From: Pararhizobium polonicum
Lineage (GTDB): Bacteria; Pseudomonadota; Alphaproteobacteria; Rhizobiales; Rhizobiaceae
DNA: 64,000 nt
NCBI RefSeq assembly: GCF_001687365.1
Contig: NZ_LGLV01000006.1
Location: 310,001 to 374,000 of the forward strand
Reading direction: 5' to 3'
Shown: positions 60,867-64,000 of the stretch, one piece after another
How the letters are laid out: each line of letters starts with the position of its first letter
Numbering within the stretch: the first letter of the stretch is position 1
Position numbers and translations under genes: made by a program
Notes under the pieces: model-generated
Database searches by the model: none
What the model was told of the DNA's origin: nothing
Seen by the model: only the letters and a program-made list of their open reading frames with translations

Positions 60867-61928
60867 ATGAGCATCTCGCAGACACACAACGCACGCGCGT
60901 CAGCCGGCTCAGCCGTGCTGTCGGGTGTGCGAAAGCTGGCAAAATCCTTTGCCGTCATCCTGACGACATTGCTGGGGCTCCTGGTCCTGACATTCGTCAT
61001 CGGCCGCATGGTGCCGGCCGATCCGGTCATTGCTGTCATCGGCGATCAGGCAGACCAGGCAACCTACGATCGGGTCCACGAACAGATGGGCCTCGATCGG
61101 CCGCTTTACGTGCAGTTTGCGACCTATCTCGGCAATGTCGCGCGACTGGATTTCGGGCAATCGAACGTCACGAAGAATGCCGTGTCCAGCGATCTGGCGC
61201 GGGTCTTCCCGGCAACGCTCGAACTGGCGACGATCGCGACGCTCATCGGTGCCATATTCGGCATTCCGCTCGGGATCATCTCTGCCGTGCGCAAGGGGAC
61301 ATGGGTCGACCATCTTGCCCGGGTTGTCGGGCTGCTCGGCCATTCGACGCCGATATTCTGGCTCGGAACGATCGTCATTCTCATCTTCTATGCAAAGTTC
61401 GGGCTCATACCCGGAAGCGGCCGCATCGACGTCTTCAATGAAGGGCTTGTCGAAGGGCCGACCAACTCCCTGTTGGTCGATGCGGTCATCGCCGGCGAAT
61501 GGGGCGTGTTCTTCGATGTCCTCCATCACGTCATGGCGCCGGCGTTGATCCTTGGCTATGCGGCAATGGCCTATCTCAGCCGGATGAGCCGCAGCTTCAT
61601 GCTCGAGCAGCTTCGCCAGGAATATATCCTGACGGCAAAGGCAAAGGGGCTTGGTCAGCGCACCATCATCTGGCGGCATGCCTTTCGCAACATTCGCGTC
61701 CAGCTTCTCACCATCGTGGCGCTTGCCTATTGCGGGCTGCTCGACGGTACGGTGCTGATCGAGACCGTGTTCGCGTGGCCGGGACTTGGTCAGTACCTGA
61801 CGTCAGCTCTCTTCTTCGCGGACATGAACGCGGTTCTCGGAAGCGTGCTTCTGATCGGCATCATTTCCATCGCGATCAATCTGCTGTCGGACATCGTCTA
61901 TCGCTTCCTCGATCCACGCACCCGGTAA
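60867..61928 (+). CDS. Dpp/Opp-type ABC permease (DppB class)
   Basis: A 353-residue permease with six helices. It has the class signatures GLDRPLYVQFATYLGNVARL-type N-terminal loop, ATIATLIGAIFGIPLGI, the EYILTAKAKGLGQRTIIWRH EAA loop and ETVFAWPGLGQYLTSAL. It lies 25 bp after the binding-protein gene and 4 bp before the second permease. Confidence 0.92.
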   Translation: MSISQTHNARASAGSAVLSGVRKLAKSFAVILTTLLGLLVLTFVIGRMVPADPVIAVIGDQADQATYDRVHEQMGLDRPLYVQFATYLGNVARLDFGQSNVTKNAVSSDLARVFPATLELATIATLIGAIFGIPLGIISAVRKGTWVDHLARVVGLLGHSTPIFWLGTIVILIFYAKFGLIPGSGRIDVFNEGLVEGPTNSLLVDAVIAGEWGVFFDVLHHVMAPALILGYAAMAYLSRMSRSFMLEQLRQEYILTAKAKGLGQRTIIWRHAFRNIRVQLLTIVALAYCGLLDGTVLIETVFAWPGLGQYLTSALFFADMNAVLGSVLLIGIISIAINLLSDIVYRFLDPRTR

Positions 61929-61932
61929 AACC

Positions 61933-62844
61933 ATGACAACACGATATTTCTCCGACCTGCACGACTGGCTGATCAGCGAGGATTTTTCGTCCACGCGGCA
62001 GGCCCGGCTGCACAAGGCCTATGTGCTATGGCTCAATCTGGTCGGCAACCCGCTTGCCCTGGGCGGACTGATCGTCGTTGCAGCGCTGGTCATCATCTCG
62101 GCCTTCGCGCCGCTGCTCTCGACCCATGACCCGATCGCCCAGGATCTGGCTTTCGCATTGAGGCCTCCGTCCTCGGTCAACTGGTTTGGAACGGATGAAT
62201 TTGGCCGCGATGTGTATTCGAGGCTCGTCTATGGTGCGCGCACGACCCTTTATATCAGTATCCTCGTCACCATCATCGTTGCCCCGATCGGGTTTGTGAT
62301 CGGCGCTATGGCCGGCTATCTCGGCGGCTGGGTCGATACCATTCTGATGCGCATCACCGATATCTTCCTGTCGTTCCCGAGCCTCGTTCTGGCGCTTGCT
62401 TTTTCTGCGGCCCTTGGTCCGGGCATCGAAAACGCGGTGATCGCCATCGCCCTGACGGTCTGGCCGCCGATCGCCCGGTTGGCACGCGCCGAAACGCTGA
62501 CCTTCCGCCATGCCGATTTCGTCGTTGCCGCCGAGTTGCAGGGGGCCGGTATGGGCCGCATCCTGTTGCGCCATATCGTCCCGCTCTGCGCGCCGTCGAT
62601 CATCATCCGCCTGACGCTGAACATGTCGAGCATCATCCTGACGGCTGCGGGTCTGGGCTTTCTCGGTCTGGGTGCGCAGCCGCCGATGCCGGAATGGGGA
62701 GCTATGGCTGCCTCGGGCCGTCAATACCTGCTGGATGCCTGGTGGCTGACCACCGTTCCGGGCGTTGCCATCCTCGTCGTCAGCCTGGCGTTCAATCTGC
62801 TTGGCGACGGCCTGCGCGACATTATGGATCCGAGAAATGCCTGA
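61933..62844 (+). CDS. Dpp/Opp-type ABC permease (DppC class)
   Basis: A 303-residue permease beginning MTTRYFSDLHDWLISEDFSS. It shows the DppC marks HDPIAQDLAFALRPPSSVNW, FGTDEFGRDVYSRLVYGART and FLGLGAQPPMPEWGAM, with a late EAA-type loop (AELQGAGMGRILLRHIVPLC). Its 3' end overlaps the next gene by 8 bp. Confidence 0.92.
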   Translation: MTTRYFSDLHDWLISEDFSSTRQARLHKAYVLWLNLVGNPLALGGLIVVAALVIISAFAPLLSTHDPIAQDLAFALRPPSSVNWFGTDEFGRDVYSRLVYGARTTLYISILVTIIVAPIGFVIGAMAGYLGGWVDTILMRITDIFLSFPSLVLALAFSAALGPGIENAVIAIALTVWPPIARLARAETLTFRHADFVVAAELQGAGMGRILLRHIVPLCAPSIIIRLTLNMSSIILTAAGLGFLGLGAQPPMPEWGAMAASGRQYLLDAWWLTTVPGVAILVVSLAFNLLGDGLRDIMDPRNA

Positions 62845-63685
62845 CAATCAAAACACAATCCTGTCGATTGACAACATGTCCGTGCAGTTTCCAACCCTGT
62901 CGGGCTCGGTCACGGCGGTGCGAAACGTGTCCTTCAAGGTCGGCCGGGAAAAGGTCGGGATCATCGGCGAATCCGGCTCGGGCAAAAGCACGACCGGCCG
63001 GGCCATCATGCAGCTTCAGCCGCCCGGTGCGATCGTCACGGCCGACAGGATGCAGTTCGAGGATGTCGATCTGCTGGCAGCAAGCGAACAGCAGATGCGC
63101 ACCATCCGTGGCCGTCGCATATCGATGATCCTTCAGGACCCGAAATACTCGCTCAACCCCGTCATGACGGTCGGCGAGCAGATCTCCGAAACGGTCATCC
63201 TGCATGAGCGCGTCTCCCGGCGTGAAGCGCGGGCGCGAACCCTGGCCATGCTGGAAAGGGTGAATATTCGCGATCCCGAACGTGTCTACACACTCTATCC
63301 GCATGAGGTGTCGGGCGGCATGGGGCAGCGGATCATGATCTCGATGATGCTGATTTCATCGCCGTCACTGATCATTGCGGACGAACCGACATCCGCCCTC
63401 GACGTCACCGTCCGCCAGCAGGTTCTCAGCATCCTCGACGATCTGGTGACCGAGCGCAATATCGGCCTGATCTTCATCTCCCACGATCTCAATCTGGTAC
63501 GAAGTTTCTGCGACCGGGTGATCATCATGTACGCCGGACGGATCGTCGAGACGATCGATGCGGAAAATCTGGAACATGCCACCCATCCCTATACTCGGGG
63601 ACTGCTGAACGCACTGCCGAGTCTCGAGCATCCGCGGGATCGGCTCGACGTTCTCAAGCGTGATCCCCTCTGGCTGGAGAACTGA
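62837..63685 (+). CDS. Dpp/Opp-type ABC ATP-binding protein (DppD class)
   Basis: A 282-residue ATPase from ATG 62837 inside the end of the DppC gene. Walker A is GESGSGKST, the Q-loop is ILQDPKYSLNPVMTV, the signature reads VSGGMGQRIMISMML (glycine-rich but with MG in place of the usual Q pair), Walker B is LIIADEPTSALD and the switch is ISHDLNLVR. The HPYTRGLLNALPSLEHPRDR tail is typical of oligopeptide transporters, though the protein is shorter than most DppD. Confidence 0.92.
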   Translation: MPDNQNTILSIDNMSVQFPTLSGSVTAVRNVSFKVGREKVGIIGESGSGKSTTGRAIMQLQPPGAIVTADRMQFEDVDLLAASEQQMRTIRGRRISMILQDPKYSLNPVMTVGEQISETVILHERVSRREARARTLAMLERVNIRDPERVYTLYPHEVSGGMGQRIMISMMLISSPSLIIADEPTSALDVTVRQQVLSILDDLVTERNIGLIFISHDLNLVRSFCDRVIIMYAGRIVETIDAENLEHATHPYTRGLLNALPSLEHPRDRLDVLKRDPLWLEN

Positions 63686-63686
63686 T

Positions 63687-64000
63687 ATGGCGATGATCAA
63701 GGTCGACAATCTGGCCGTCGCCTACGGCCATGGGCAAAACGCGCTGAAAGTCGTCAAGGATGTCTCGTTCGAGGTTGCCAAGGGCGAGACCTTCGGCCTC
63801 GTCGGTGAAAGCGGTTGCGGCAAGTCCACCGTGCTTGGAGCTCTGGCCGGCAGAAACAAGACCTGGAGCGGTTCGGTCGTCATCGATGGCGAAGCCGCAA
63901 ACCCGAAGCGGACGAAAAGCCAGCTCGCCAAGCAGCAGATGGTGTTTCAGGATCCGTTTGGGTCGATCCATCCACGCCATACGATTGGGCGAACGCTGCT
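63687..64000 (+). CDS. Dpp/Opp-type ABC ATP-binding protein (DppF class), cut by window end
   Basis: The frame opens at ATG 63687, one base after the DppD stop, and runs off the window after about 104 residues. Visible parts are MAMIKVDNLAVAYGHGQ, Walker A GESGCGKST and the Q-loop VFQDPFGSIHPRHTI. It is the second ATPase of the importer. Confidence 0.92.
   Translation, partial: MAMIKVDNLAVAYGHGQNALKVVKDVSFEVAKGETFGLVGESGCGKSTVLGALAGRNKTWSGSVVIDGEAANPKRTKSQLAKQQMVFQDPFGSIHPRHTIGRTL

Noticed and set aside
1..64000. CRISPR arrays, tRNA or rRNA genes, complete insertion sequences
   Set aside because: I saw no regularly spaced direct repeats, no tRNA-like or rRNA sequence, and no full transposase. 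The only transposon-related sequence is the TnpB-like lobe fused to PspA.

Overview
The window is high-GC alphaproteobacterial DNA, most likely from a Rhizobiaceae genome (Rhizobium, Agrobacterium, Ensifer or Shinella type) and plausibly from a secondary chromosome or megaplasmid. Reasons: nearly every gene is a transporter, a dehydrogenase or a local regulator; there are several ribose-type, polyamine-type and peptide-type ABC importers; a MocD-E-F oxygenase set like that of rhizobial rhizopine catabolism; a CatI/CatJ-type 3-oxoadipate CoA-transferase; a 48-residue arginine-rich DUF1127 protein; and a chemoreceptor ending in a WEEF tether. I saw no rRNA, tRNA, CRISPR array or intact insertion sequence.

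Layout. 1-4435: the 5' part of an N-methylproline/dimethylglycine demethylase-like flavoprotein divergent from a TetR regulator; a mobile mystery protein A/B pair (XRE regulator plus Fic protein) with three palindromic operators; a GlxA-type regulator divergent from a cysteine hydrolase. 4685-11347: two LysR/MFS efflux divergent pairs and a SulP permease. 11728-17886: DUF1127 protein, chemoreceptor, GGDEF-EAL protein, and a divergent methyltransferase-like protein. 18005-21747: IclR regulator and pcaI-pcaJ-pcaF, the last steps of the beta-ketoadipate pathway.

21963-32960: a sugar/inositol-type ABC importer, a MocC/IolE-like isomerase and a LacI regulator on the minus strand. Divergent from them are mocD-mocE-mocF-like genes, a degenerate PanB paralogue and a D-threonine-aldolase-like PLP enzyme. 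Together they look like a pathway that imports, O-demethylates and dehydrates a methylated cyclitol or a rhizopine-like compound. 33064-36523: a membrane-stress operon made of a flotillin (YqiK), YqiJ, and a PspA protein fused in frame to the N-terminal lobe of a TnpB transposon nuclease. An internal start with a strong ribosome binding site would also give PspA alone. This is the most unusual locus here.

36962-46620: a catabolic operon with an SDR dehydrogenase, a PotABCD-like importer, a HisD-family dehydrogenase with altered zinc ligands, a zinc alcohol dehydrogenase, a HutC/GntR repressor and an APH-fold kinase. Two nearly identical HutC-type operators sit before its first two transcription units. 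46786-56238: four-carbon acid sugar (threonate/erythronate-type) catabolism with otnI, ltnD, a ribose-type importer, a LacI repressor, otnK and otnC, controlled by a pair of inverted operators. 56331 to the end: an enolase-superfamily dehydratase, a DapA-family lyase, a FadR-type GntR repressor and a divergent Dpp/Opp-type importer cut off by the window end.
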